Positions 17,998-26,744 of a stretch of DNA of 64,000 nt are shown in pieces (position 1 is the first letter of the stretch; each line of letters opens with the position of its first letter). The notes below the pieces were generated by a model. That model saw only the letters and a list, made by a program, of their open reading frames with translations. It was not told where the DNA came from and searched no databases. The stretch is taken from assembly GCF_009193265.1 (NCBI RefSeq), contig NZ_VZZZ01000004.1, forward strand, positions 434,001 through 498,000. Reading direction: 5' to 3'. Position numbers and translations under genes: made by a program. The DNA comes from Marinobacter changyiensis. Its GTDB lineage: Bacteria > Pseudomonadota > Gammaproteobacteria > Pseudomonadales > Oleiphilaceae.

Positions 17998-18576
17998 ATG
18001 CGCAAAGCCCGGAGTAAACAGCAGTTCGATGCCCTGACTCGCCCCTGGCGTGACAGGTTGTTCGCTGTCGCGCTGCGCCAGGCCCAGTCGCGGGAGGTAG
18101 CCGAGGACTGGACGCAGGAGGCCTTGCTTCGGGCGTGGCGTGACTTCGCGCAGCTTACCGATCAGGTGGCGGTGTATGCGTGGTTGCTGAAGATCCTGAA
18201 TCGGGTGGTGGCTGATGACGTAAGGCGTAACGCACGGCGAGACCAACTGGCGCCGATGCTCACCACCGGCGACGCATTTTTGCAGCAGCAGGCCTGTACG
18301 TCCGCCGGACCGTTCGAGCAGGCCGTGCAAACGCAAAGCAATGACCAGTTCATGAAGGCGGTGCAGGCGCTACCGGATAATTTTCGCCAGGTTGTCTTGT
18401 TACGGGATATTGAAGGACTGAATTATCAGGAAGTGGGAGAGGTTCTGGACATTGCACAGGGCACGGTTATGAGCCGGTTATCGAGAGGGCGGCGGCTTTT
18501 AGCCAGCCTGCTTATCAGGACGGAATCCGGGGATGGATTGGCTGCAACCTCTATACACGGCGGTAAACCCACATGA
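17998..18576 (+). CDS. ECF-type RNA polymerase sigma factor
   Basis: A 192 aa sigma-70 family protein with region 2 (AEDWTQEALLRAWRDFAQL, DDVRRNARR) and region 4 (ALPDNFRQVVLLRDIEGLNYQEVGEVLDIAQGTVMSRLSRGRRLL). It overlaps the following anti-sigma gene by 4 bp, the usual arrangement. The upstream cytochrome/beta-propeller gene is the nearest candidate target or partner. Confidence 0.93.
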   Translation: MRKARSKQQFDALTRPWRDRLFAVALRQAQSREVAEDWTQEALLRAWRDFAQLTDQVAVYAWLLKILNRVVADDVRRNARRDQLAPMLTTGDAFLQQQACTSAGPFEQAVQTQSNDQFMKAVQALPDNFRQVVLLRDIEGLNYQEVGEVLDIAQGTVMSRLSRGRRLLASLLIRTESGDGLAATSIHGGKPT

Positions 18577-19388
18577 ACGATGTCGAAAAATCAGAAGCCG
18601 GGCGCTTTTCTCAACTCCACCTCGAACTTCAGGACTGGCTCGCAGGCTACGTGGATGGCGAGCTGGATGACCATCACACAGCCTTGGTCGAGGCGCACTT
18701 GGCCGGCTGCGAAGCCTGTCGTGCGGACGTTGCCCGTCAGCAGGTCATGAGCCGACGCTTCCAGGAGGTGCCGACAACTCGCATGCCGTTTGAGCTGCAA
18801 AAGCGACTGGATAAGGCGCTTGCAGACGCACCGGATTACTCCGCCCCGGCCCCGAGAACAACCTCCAGGTTCAATCTCAGGCAATGGCTGACCGGCTTGT
18901 ACCGCCCGGCGGTGGTCGGTGCCGGAGGATGGGTAGTGGCACTGGTGCTCGCCGGGGTGCTGTTGTTGCCCGACGTGGGCCTCAGGAGTCACGACCATAT
19001 CCGGATGGTGAGTGATGCGTTGGCAGACTATCAGAAGGTGGCTCTCACGGACCTGCCTGCGCCGGCAAATACCGCTGACATTTCAGCCCCAGCCAAGTTG
19101 GCAGGTGGTCGTCTACTTGCCACCTGGCAAACGACCGTGGGCGGTGAGCCCGCTCAGGCCTTTGCCATGCGCCGGGGCAACAGCCTGGTGATTCAGTACC
19201 GCATTTCGGAACACGTGCTGTTCAGAAACCCTGACGTGCGGCAGGCCATGGCCACAATGGGCGGCTACCGTACTCACGAAAACCAGCTCGAAGTGTTGGC
19301 CGTGCCGATGAAGGAAGCTGGTTTACTGATTGTCGGGCCAGCGAATGCGATGCCGGCCACCAGAGACCTGGAACTGGAATCTACTTAG
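18573..19388 (+). CDS. Membrane anti-sigma factor with zinc-binding motif
   Basis: A 271 aa protein with an N-terminal anti-sigma domain. The motif HLAGCEACRADV (His-x3-Cys-x2-Cys, near residue 45) is typical of ZAS-type anti-sigma factors. One membrane helix lies near residues 108-132, followed by a periplasmic C-terminal domain. It should hold the preceding sigma factor at the membrane until a signal, perhaps redox or metal, releases it. The ATG overlaps the sigma stop. Confidence 0.9.
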   Translation: MNDVEKSEAGRFSQLHLELQDWLAGYVDGELDDHHTALVEAHLAGCEACRADVARQQVMSRRFQEVPTTRMPFELQKRLDKALADAPDYSAPAPRTTSRFNLRQWLTGLYRPAVVGAGGWVVALVLAGVLLLPDVGLRSHDHIRMVSDALADYQKVALTDLPAPANTADISAPAKLAGGRLLATWQTTVGGEPAQAFAMRRGNSLVIQYRISEHVLFRNPDVRQAMATMGGYRTHENQLEVLAVPMKEAGLLIVGPANAMPATRDLELEST

Positions 19389-19710
19389 ACAGTGGACGAC
19401 CTTAGTCTGCTAACCCTATTCGCCAGGGCACTGCTCCTGGTCGGGATTGTTGCAGAAGCCATCCTCCTCCGAAAAGGTCTGGTTACCGAAAGATGAAGTG
19501 ATCGTTTCATAGTCCTTTCCTCGCGTCCTCTAAGAACTCTTCCGCCAAATCTTCCTCGTACACGGAGGCTCCAATGCTCGTGATTTCAGGAGAATGCTTA
19601 ATTGGTCGTCGGAGACATCAATCAGATTCTCAGAGGGTCACTTGGCCTGCTCCCCTCTAGCTTAACCGTTTTCAGCTTAGTAATGTTCATCACAGCAGAG
19701 GACGATGAAC

Positions 19711-19974
19711 ATGAAAAAGCGATTTTCAGACGAGCAGATCATCAGCATTTTGAAGGAAGCCGAAGCTGGCTTGCCGGTGAAGGAGTTGTGCCGCAAGCAC
19801 AACATTTCTGACGCCACCTTCTACACGTGGAGGAAGAAGTTTGGCGGCATGGAGATTTCAGAAGCCCGCCGGTTGAAGTCGGTCGAGGACGAGAACGCCA
19901 AGCTCAAGAAACTGCTGGCTGAGTCTCTTCTGGACAATGAAGCCCTGAAGGCCGCTCTCAACCGAAAGTACTGA
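19711..19974 (+). CDS. IS3-family transposase OrfA
   Basis: An 87 aa helix-turn-helix protein (KKRFSDEQIISILKEAEAG, CRKHNISDATFYTWRKKFGG) with a C-terminal leucine-zipper-like segment (ENAKLKKLLAESLLDNEALK). It binds the IS ends and joins OrfB. The ATG at 19711 has GAGGA 8 bases upstream; the frame opens one ATG earlier at 19705. It overlaps the orfB frame at its stop, where IS3 elements use frameshifting or coupling. Confidence 0.88.
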   Translation: MKKRFSDEQIISILKEAEAGLPVKELCRKHNISDATFYTWRKKFGGMEISEARRLKSVEDENAKLKKLLAESLLDNEALKAALNRKY

Positions 19975-20770
19975 CCGTCGAGAACAAGCACGAGGCCGTG
20001 CGGGCGATGCAAGAGCAAACGCCGATTTCACAGCGCAGGGCCTGTTTTCTCGTCGGGTTATCCCGCGCTTCGTTTCACTACCGCTCCACCGTTGAGGCTG
20101 GCGACGGGTTTACCAACTGTTGCGACGGGAAGGCGTAGACGTGAATCATAAAAAGGTTTACCGACTTTACCGAGAGGCCGGTCTGGCCGTGCCAAAGCGC
20201 AAACGCCGCAAAGGTATCGCCATAGAGCGTCAGCCCCTGGTGTTGCCAGAAGCTCCGAACCAGACGTGGTCCATGGATTTCGTCATGGACTCACTGGAGT
20301 GTGGTCGGCGGATAAAATGCCTGACCATTGTCGATGACTTCACCAAGGAGTGTCTCGACATCCCGGTAGCCAATGGCATCTCCGGTGACCAGGTTGCCCG
20401 CACTCTGGATGCCATAGCAGCCTTCAGAGGCTACCCGCAGGCTGTCAGAACAGACCAGGGACCGGAATTCACCAGCAAGGCCCTGGACCAATGGTCTTAT
20501 GACAACCGTGTGGAGCTGAAGCTGATCGAGCCCGGGAAACCTACCCAAAACGGTTTTATTGAAAGCTTTAACGGCCGCTTCCGCGACGAATGTCTGAACG
20601 AGCACTGGTTTCGTGATCTGGCCCATGCCCGGGAAATCATCGGTAACTGGCGACGAGACTATAATGAAAACCGGCCCCATTCAGCTTTGAGCTGCCAGAC
20701 ACCACTGGAGTTTGCCGCTGACTATCGAACTACGGGAAAAGGATCGAAATTAACCGAAATTACTAAGTAG
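19971..20770 (+). pseudogene. IS3-family transposase OrfB, disrupted by internal deletion
   Basis: The N-terminal part (LTVENKHEAVRAMQEQ to ASFHYRSTVEAG) reads in one frame from 19971. The rest (WRRVYQLLRREGVDVNHKKVY onward) reads in another from about 20099. Compared with the family, some 20-30 residues are missing at the switch near 20096 and the frame changes. The DDE catalytic residues downstream look intact (WSMDFVMD, VRTDQGPEF, GFIESFNGRFRDE). As it stands a full transposase cannot be made, unless the shorter 216 aa frame from 20120 is translated. Confidence 0.8.
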
Positions 20771-20812
20771 TGATTGGGAGCAGGTTAATTTTACGAATAA
20801 AAACCAAAGCTA

Positions 20813-20956
20813 CAACTCCTGGCCGGTGATCCCTATGCCTATCTGAACGATGTGCTGGCGCGGGTGCCAACTAATAAGAACAACACCATCAACTGTTCGT
20901 TGTCGCACAGATGGACGCCGGTCGCTGATGATAGAGAAGGATTAGCGGTCAGTTGA
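20813..20956 (+). pseudogene. IS66-type transposase (TnpC) C-terminal relic
   Basis: An in-frame stretch from 20813 to a stop at 20956 encodes LLAGDPYAYLNDVLARVP, NNTINCSLSHRW and a short tail. This is the pattern that ends IS66 TnpC transposases (DPYAYLxxVLxRLP ... IDELLPHRW). The upstream part of the gene is gone, cut at the right end of the IS3 element. The 290 bases that follow, to 21246, hold no gene; they show patchy similarity to the DNA before 9276. Confidence 0.65.
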
Positions 20957-21246
20957 GAACAACTTCGGATATCGCGGGAATCTTTGAGGAAGCACTCTCC
21001 AGTACATCAGTGCTGGCAGTGGTATTCGACGGAACACTTAGTAATACGTAGAAGCGCTGGTTTTCCTGAAGTGGTTTGTGAGGCTGCTCAGATTAGTGTC
21101 AAATCTGTATTTAATGTGTAGCCTTGATTGCATATCCTGACACGCTTTACTGGCCCCATTTTTAATGGGTTGCCGCCCACTAAGCTATTTATGACTAAAG
21201 AACCACGTAGGCACCCGCCAATACATAACGGAAGAGATCCCTCGCT

Positions 21247-23367
21247 ATGAAGCTGGCCCAATTTATCCAGACGAACATGGAGCGATTGCTCGAAGACTGG
21301 GAAGAAGCTGTGTTGGAAATCGCCCCGGAGCTGAAGGGTGAAGATAGCCGCGCCCTGAGGGATCATGCCCGTGAGATGCTGGATTTCATCACAGAAGACC
21401 TCTTAACCTTTCAAAGCAAGGAGGAGGTGGCACGCAAGGCCGTTGGCAAAGGCAAACACCTTGTTTCGGGGATCGGAGAAAAGCATGGTAAGCACCGTCT
21501 CCGGCAGGAAATGTCCATGCACCAGTTGGTACAGGAACTCCGGGCCCTGCGGGCTCGGGTCACCAAGGCCTGGGGCGATGAGCAGGGAGGCCTCACCACA
21601 AAGGACATCGATGAATTGGTGCGATTCAACGAAGCCATCGACCAGTTGGTTGCCACCTCAATGTCGAGCTTCTCAGCTCTCAAAAATCAGGTAACGCGCC
21701 TGTTCGAAACCATGTTGAAAGCATCCCCTGACCCCGCCGCCGTATTCGAACCGGATGGTAAATATCTGTTTCTTAACGATGCTATGGCCGGTCTGGTCGA
21801 TGCGACGCATCGGGACGTTGTTGGTAAAACCCCGAAACAGCTGAATCTGGAGTTGGCCTCCGGAATACACGATGCAATCACCAAATCAGTTACTACTGGC
21901 CAGACTGAGCGTTGGGAGCATCGTCACTGTTTTCCATCAGGCGATGAGGCGTATTTAGAGTGCCAATTTGTCCCGGTTTTTGACGACCGAAACGAGATTG
22001 AGGCAGTCGTGAAGACTTCTCGGAACATCACCGAACGCAAACAGGCAGAACATCAGATCTGGCGAAGCGCCAATTTTGATTTGCTCACCGGCCTCCCCAA
22101 TCGACGGCTGTTCATTGATCGTCTTGAGCAGACCCTGCTGGAAGCCCAACGGTTGGATAGCTCCTTTGCCTTGCTATTCGTCGACCTGGATGGTTTCAAG
22201 CAAGCCAACGACCAGCTCGGCCACAAGGCAGGTGATCAGCTTCTGGCGATGGTGGCCGAACGGCTTGTCACCAGGGTCCGGGCCATGGATACGGTGGCCC
22301 GTCTTGGTGGAGACGAATTTACTCTGATCTTGAAGGAAACAGACAGGGAGGGTGCGGAAGAAGCCGCCAATGCACTTCTGACCAGCCTCGAACGGACTTT
22401 TGAGGTGGATTCTCACCGGGTACACGTCTCTAGCAGCATCGGCCTGGCGGTCTTCCCTGGCGGCGGCACGGATGTGGACCAACTGATGCATAATGCTGAT
22501 CAGGCCATGTACGCTGCCAAAGAGCAGGGAGGCCAGCAGGTTCAGGCCTACGATTCCTCGATGGCGCAAAGCAAAGCCGAGGATCTACGGTTGAGCAGAG
22601 AACTGGATGATGCCCTCAGCGAGAACCAACTGGAGGTTTATTATCAGCCGATCATCGATATCCGCACTGGAGCCATATACGGAGCAGAAGCTTTACTCCG
22701 ATGGAATCATCCTCACAAGGGACTTTTGACTCCGGCTACCTTTCTCAGCACCACTGAACAGCACCGCATTCCGGACGAGATCAACGCGTACGTACTGGAG
22801 CAAGCAGTGAAATGCCAGATCCGGTGGCGTGACCTGCGTGGAGAGGCCCTTCCGATCCACATTAACGAATCACCAACGACCTTTGTTACCCAAAACCTTG
22901 TGGACCAATGGCGAGCGCGGCTGACACAAATTGGCCTTAACGAGAGCTGGATCACTATGGAACTGACCCCGGCCGCCTTTAACGTCATTCATGCCTCTGG
23001 GTTCAATCCAAGCAAGAGCCTGGGTTTGCCAGATGTGCGATTAAAATTGGCAGTCAACGATTTTGGTATCGAACCGTTCTCGCTATTGGCTCTTCAGGAG
23101 TTCGAGATGGACAGCGTCAAGATAGACAGAGAACTGATCAAGGACGCTGGTCAGGGTGGAAAACCCGATCGCATACTGAAAGGCATAATCGCTATGGCTC
23201 ACGCGATAGACGTCCAAGTGATTGCAGTGGGCGTTGAAACGGACGAGCAGTTGCAATTCCTCTCCCGTGCCGGCTGTGACTATGCCCAGGGTTTCCTGTT
23301 CTCTAAGCCCCTTCGCCAGGATGATTTCGAGGAATTACTAAAACGGGACCGCCAGAAAACGCATTAA
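21247..23367 (+). CDS. RsbRD-PAS-GGDEF-EAL cyclic-di-GMP protein
   Basis: 706 aa without membrane segments. Domains: RsbRD-like N-terminal helical domain (about 5-95), coil (105-160), PAS with PAC (about 165-285), GGDEF (about 295-440), EAL (about 455-700). GGDEF keeps FVDLDGFKQ, the RLGGDEF signature and an I-site RAMD, so cyclase activity with product inhibition is expected. The EAL domain keeps GAEALLRW but has NDFGIEPFS where DDFGTGYSS is normal, and VIAVGVET where VIAEGVET carries the catalytic glutamate. It is probably not an active phosphodiesterase. RsbRD domains suggest a link to stress signalling. Sister of the truncated gene at 9276. Confidence 0.9.
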   Translation: MKLAQFIQTNMERLLEDWEEAVLEIAPELKGEDSRALRDHAREMLDFITEDLLTFQSKEEVARKAVGKGKHLVSGIGEKHGKHRLRQEMSMHQLVQELRALRARVTKAWGDEQGGLTTKDIDELVRFNEAIDQLVATSMSSFSALKNQVTRLFETMLKASPDPAAVFEPDGKYLFLNDAMAGLVDATHRDVVGKTPKQLNLELASGIHDAITKSVTTGQTERWEHRHCFPSGDEAYLECQFVPVFDDRNEIEAVVKTSRNITERKQAEHQIWRSANFDLLTGLPNRRLFIDRLEQTLLEAQRLDSSFALLFVDLDGFKQANDQLGHKAGDQLLAMVAERLVTRVRAMDTVARLGGDEFTLILKETDREGAEEAANALLTSLERTFEVDSHRVHVSSSIGLAVFPGGGTDVDQLMHNADQAMYAAKEQGGQQVQAYDSSMAQSKAEDLRLSRELDDALSENQLEVYYQPIIDIRTGAIYGAEALLRWNHPHKGLLTPATFLSTTEQHRIPDEINAYVLEQAVKCQIRWRDLRGEALPIHINESPTTFVTQNLVDQWRARLTQIGLNESWITMELTPAAFNVIHASGFNPSKSLGLPDVRLKLAVNDFGIEPFSLLALQEFEMDSVKIDRELIKDAGQGGKPDRILKGIIAMAHAIDVQVIAVGVETDEQLQFLSRAGCDYAQGFLFSKPLRQDDFEELLKRDRQKTH

Positions 23368-23499
23368 ACCAACACTGGAAGCTTCACAAGGCTGCTGCGC
23401 GAGCAGCCTGGGAATTTGTAAACCGCAGCGAGCATTTAGGCTCATCTATCGACGTTGACGCCCAGGAACCAGATTTTTCTGCCAATCAGCGGTAATAAA

Positions 23500-23561
23500 A
23501 CGGGGTCAGGGTCAATAACCGACATTACTAAGCAGTGAGTGGTTCAGTTATTGGGGGCAGG
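23500..23561 (+). mobile_element. Relic right end of the IS3 element plus a shared 16-mer
   Basis: Bases about 23517-23561 (CCGACATTACTAAGCAGTGA ... TTGGGGGCAGGT) match the right end of the IS3 element at 20751-20784 (CCGAAATTACTAAGTAGTGA ... TTGGGAGCAGGT). Just before it, ACGGGGTCAGGGTCAA (23500-23515) is repeated exactly at 40287-40302. The following amidohydrolase gene is truncated at this relic. Confidence 0.6.
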
Positions 23562-24020
23562 TCAGCGTGGCTAAGCATCCAGCCCTTATTGAACGATGAA
23601 GACGCCTTTGATTTCCCCGACCCTGACAGACATGCCAAATGGGTCCAAACGACAGACGGTACGGACCGTGTATACAAAGCTGCAAAAAAGCTGGGAGTAA
23701 AAATGGCTTTCGGTACTGACATAGTTTGGACCCCAGGGTTAGACGTGAAACAGGGCAAGTTCCTGGCCAAACTCGAGCGCTGGTTCACGCCCTACGAGAA
23801 TTTGAAAATGGCCACCTACGACAATTCGCAACTAATCAAATTGTGTGGGCCCCGCGATCCGTACCCCGGCGAAATCAGCGCGGTGAAAGAAGGAGCCCTC
23901 GCTGACCTGCTTTTGGTCGACGGCAATCCGCTGGAGAACCTGGATCTTGTCGCAGACCCGGACAAGAACTTCGTCATGATCATGAAGGACGGCGTGATCT
24001 ACAAGAACACTGTCAAATAA
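23562..24020 (+). pseudogene. C-terminal fragment of an amidohydrolase (imidazolonepropionase-like)
   Basis: About 150 residues correspond to the last third of metal-dependent amidohydrolases of the Xaa-Pro dipeptidase/imidazolonepropionase type. Visible pieces are WLSIQPLLNDEDAF, KLGVKMAFGTDIVW with the metal-binding Asp, GPRDPYPGEISAVKEGALAD, and the closing LLLVDGNPLENLDLV and FVMIMKDGVIYKNT. The N-terminal HxH metal site and barrel half are missing, cut off at an IS3-end relic. It cannot be an active enzyme alone. Confidence 0.82.
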
Positions 24021-24138
24021 GGGTGGAGATGGCCATGGAAACGATCCAATCCAATCGGCGAGATCCGCCACATATTCACGTTCTATAGATCTGAATGAGG
24101 AGCGATTGGGGCCCGAAGCCTCAACATTGGGACATTTG

Positions 24139-24420
24139 AATTTTGCCCGAACACAGATAGCCCACTTGGCATTTTTTGCCCGGGATTCGAATCACCAGGG
24201 TAAGTCCTACCTAGAGGCGATCATTGAGGCGTGCCGCCTGCGGTTGCGTCCGATACTGATGACCTCCATCGCATTCACTGCGGGCATTGTTCCATATTCA
24301 CGTCTGGGGTTGCTCAGGGAATTCAGTGGTCTTTGGAGTTATGCACTGTACGAGCAGATCAAAGACCAGAACACTTAAACTGCGTTTTCTGACACCCAAA
24401 CCGGTGCGCCAGTATGTTGG
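24139..24420 (+). pseudogene. Fragment of an RND efflux pump inner-membrane protein
   Basis: The stretch DSNHQGKSYLEAIIEACRLR followed by LRPILMTSIAFTAGIVP matches the region of AcrB-type pumps that leads into their eleventh membrane helix (EAARLRLRPILMTSLAF...). It is flanked by unmatched sequence, and a short downstream piece (LKLRFLTPKP) lies in another frame. Only about 70 residues of a protein normally above 1000 aa remain. Confidence 0.65.
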
Positions 24421-24493
24421 CTTCAACTGCTTACACACTGATTCCTCCCTAGGTTCTTATTGGTGTTTTTGAAGGGGACGATTACAGTGCACC

Positions 24494-25072
24494 TCAACTG
24501 GACAGGTCCTGGCGCATAGTTCGCAATGCCTTGGCCCATTTCTCCAACTCGCGCAGCATCGCCTTTCCGGAGGCTTCGTGGTGTTCGTTCGGCAAAAAGG
24601 CTTTATTGTCATCCAACAAATTCCAGGGCATCTGCACCATCACCCCTTCCATCATTGGCATCATCTTTAACGCCGTAACCAACTGCTTCGCCAGTTGCGC
24701 AGAACGCAGACCACCGGAAACGCCGCCGTAGCTCACAAACCCACAGGGTTTGTAATTCCATTCGTTGTAGACATAGTCAAGCGCATTGGTGAAGGAGGAT
24801 GGAGGGCAGTAGTTGTACTCGGGGAGAACAAATACGTAGGCGTCTGCCTTGGACACGCTTTTTGACCAGGCTTTCGTGTGATCGTGTTGGTACTTCTGCA
24901 TCCTTGGATGGTTGGGTTCGTCATAAATCGGCAGGCGGAAGTCCATCAGGTCGACCAGGCTTGAGTCAAAAAGACCTTCTGCATTGGCGATACCATTGAA
25001 CCAGGTTGCGACGGAAGGACCCACGCGCCCGGGGCGAGTGCTGCAGATTATGGTATGAAGTTTCAGTGTCAC
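24494..25072 (-). CDS. NADPH-dependent FMN reductase family flavoprotein
   Basis: A 192 aa flavodoxin-like reductase. FMN-binding motifs: ICSTRPGRVGPSVA at the N-terminus, PEYNYCPPSSFTNALDYVY (near 85) and SYGGVSGGLRSAQ (near 115). I choose the GTG at 25072 because GGAGGA precedes it by 7 bases; the frame is open 26 codons further, into the neighbouring gene. It probably reduces quinones or azo/metal substrates with NAD(P)H. The upstream ABM-domain gene on the same strand, about 50 bp away, may be cotranscribed. Confidence 0.86.
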   Translation of the reverse strand: MTLKLHTIICSTRPGRVGPSVATWFNGIANAEGLFDSSLVDLMDFRLPIYDEPNHPRMQKYQHDHTKAWSKSVSKADAYVFVLPEYNYCPPSSFTNALDYVYNEWNYKPCGFVSYGGVSGGLRSAQLAKQLVTALKMMPMMEGVMVQMPWNLLDDNKAFLPNEHHEASGKAMLRELEKWAKALRTMRQDLSS

Positions 25073-25124
25073 AAGATGTTCCTCCAGATGTTTGTTAGGC
25101 AGAGCCCTCGGTTCGACTTGAGCC

Positions 25125-25709
25125 TCAGTGAAACAACCAGCCGGCGACAAGTCGAACCACGCGGGGCATGATTAAATAAACCACAAGTGCAACGATGGTT
25201 GCGGCGACAATTCCATGGCGAATACCCCAGACTGAGAGTTCCGGAATGATGCCGAATATCGGTTTATACAGTACCGGAACGATGATGGTCAGGGGCCATA
25301 TCACAGCTGTCGTGAGCAACCATTGTTTCCATCGAGTCGGCTGTTTGGCTTTCGATGCCGGAGGTGTGAACCAGAAATCGATTCCACTTTTTATTTCCAC
25401 CTGCTCATCCGAAGCGAGAGCAGAGACAATAGAAGAAACCAGTTCCTTTCGAATGTCTGATTCTAGCCATGCTTCTGCTTCCTTGTTGTTGGAGAACCGA
25501 ACGGCTATCTCGAAGGTGTCGTTCCCCTCCGAAGGACGGACAATATGGACGCCTTGGTGGCCCGGAAATTCAGCCGCAGCAGCGATGATTTGTCTGAGCC
25601 AGGTCTCATAGCGGTCCCTGAATTCGGGGCGAACAATATGTCGAATAATGATCGATCGACCAGCGTTATAGTGCGTACTTGGTGTAGGTTCCGCTGTTTC
25701 ATTATCCAT
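25125..25709 (-). CDS. Antibiotic biosynthesis monooxygenase (ABM) domain membrane protein
   Basis: 194 aa. Residues about 18-110 form an ABM-type ferredoxin-like domain (IIIRHIVRPEFRDRYETWL, FPGHQGVHIVRP, AVRFSNNKEAEAWLES). Two membrane helices follow at about 130-152 and 165-188. Membrane-tethered ABM proteins of this layout are common but poorly characterised. No clear ribosome site precedes the ATG. It may share an operon with the FMN reductase downstream. The 340 bp upstream to the pirin gene hold no other gene. Confidence 0.82.
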   Translation of the reverse strand: MDNETAEPTPSTHYNAGRSIIIRHIVRPEFRDRYETWLRQIIAAAAEFPGHQGVHIVRPSEGNDTFEIAVRFSNNKEAEAWLESDIRKELVSSIVSALASDEQVEIKSGIDFWFTPPASKAKQPTRWKQWLLTTAVIWPLTIIVPVLYKPIFGIIPELSVWGIRHGIVAATIVALVVYLIMPRVVRLVAGWLFH

Positions 25710-26006
25710 CGTGTCAGTCCGTGATTGTTACGACAGTCAGGGGCCAAGCATAGACAGCCGCTTTAAGCGCGGTGCGATTGCCAGTCAGTTGTGTTGCGAG
25801 AGTCCTTGATCTGTCCGCGCTCTGAGCAGTTTCTAATCCGGACATCCGCGAAGGGGACTTTATCTCTAAATTTAGTAGATGATTCGGTATGGTGGTAGGC
25901 GGAGTAGCTGAATATTAAGGCCTCTTGTTCATGCAAAACTTTTGAACATAAAGTGCGATAAAATGAACTTTCGTTGCTATTACTACCACTATATATTCAT
26001 TTGGTA

Positions 26007-26023
26007 CATCAGTCAGACTGATG
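26007..26023. promoter_or_regulatory. Perfect palindrome before the pirin gene, candidate operator
   Basis: CATCAGTC-A-GACTGATG is a perfect 17-bp dyad located 28 bp before the pirin start codon, in A+T-rich DNA. Its symmetry and position suit a repressor or activator site. No regulator gene adjoins, and I do not recognise the site. Confidence 0.4.
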
Positions 26024-26051
26024 AATTAATATGGTTAATGGGGAGGTAGCG

Positions 26052-26744
26052 ATGATTAATGTAAGGTTTTCGAACGAAAGAGGACACGCTAAGCATGGTT
26101 GGCTGGATTCCCGTCATACCTTTTCTTTCGCCGAGTATTACGATCCGCAGTTCATGGGATTTTCAGACTTGCGAGTGATCAATGATGACTGGGTCGATGG
26201 AGGCGCTGGATTTGGAGCGCACCCGCACAAAGATATGGAAATCATTACTTATGTTCTCGAAGGAACCATCGCTCACAAAGACACCATGAATAATGTATCG
26301 CAGTTGCAGACCGGTGAAGTGCAAGTGATGAGCGCGGGTAAAGGCGTGTTCCACAGTGAATTTAATGCATCAGAAACGGAGAAGCTGAACTTTCTCCAGA
26401 TCTGGATAATACCGAATGAAGCTGGCTCCGAACCGAGGTATGCGCAGAAAGATTTTTCCGGTGCAAAGGGGATTACCCTTGTGGTTTCACCCAATGGAAG
26501 AGCCGGCTCCGTTCCAATTCGCCAGGATGCTAATGTGTACCAGGTAAAGCTGGAAGGGGAGAAAGCGGTATTTCATCCCGGCGAGGGCCGAGTTTACTAT
26601 GTCCAGGTGGCACGAGGTGAAATGACCCTAAACGAAACTCCGCTTGCTTCCGGCGATGGTGCTTATATTACTGGAGAGGAAGAATTGGAAATTGAAGCGG
26701 ACAAAAGTGTCGAAGCCTTGCTGTTCGAACTTCGAGGCCGCTAG
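26052..26744 (+). CDS. Pirin family protein
   Basis: A 230 aa bicupin. The N-terminal cupin has the metal ligands in FGAHPHKDMEIITYVLEG and SAGKGVFHSEFN, as in pirin/quercetinase-like proteins (YhhW type). The typical opening HGWLDSRHTFSFAEYYDP is present. The ATG at 26052 has GGGGAGG 6 bases upstream; an ATG 21 bases earlier lacks this. Some members oxidise quercetin, others regulate; this gene gives no further hint. It is monocistronic with a 17-bp palindrome upstream. Confidence 0.92.
   Translation: MINVRFSNERGHAKHGWLDSRHTFSFAEYYDPQFMGFSDLRVINDDWVDGGAGFGAHPHKDMEIITYVLEGTIAHKDTMNNVSQLQTGEVQVMSAGKGVFHSEFNASETEKLNFLQIWIIPNEAGSEPRYAQKDFSGAKGITLVVSPNGRAGSVPIRQDANVYQVKLEGEKAVFHPGEGRVYYVQVARGEMTLNETPLASGDGAYITGEEELEIEADKSVEALLFELRGR

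Larger units (their letters stand above)
19646..20784 (+). mobile_element. IS3-family insertion sequence (IS407-like), decayed
   Basis: An element of about 1.14 kb bounded by inverted 9-mers CCTGCTCCC (19646) and GGGAGCAGG (20776-20784). Further matching bases lie inside (CTTAGTAAT on the left, ATTACTAAG on the right). It holds orfA and a disrupted orfB. No obvious target-site duplication is seen. Related scraps occur at 10690 and 23517. Confidence 0.8.
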
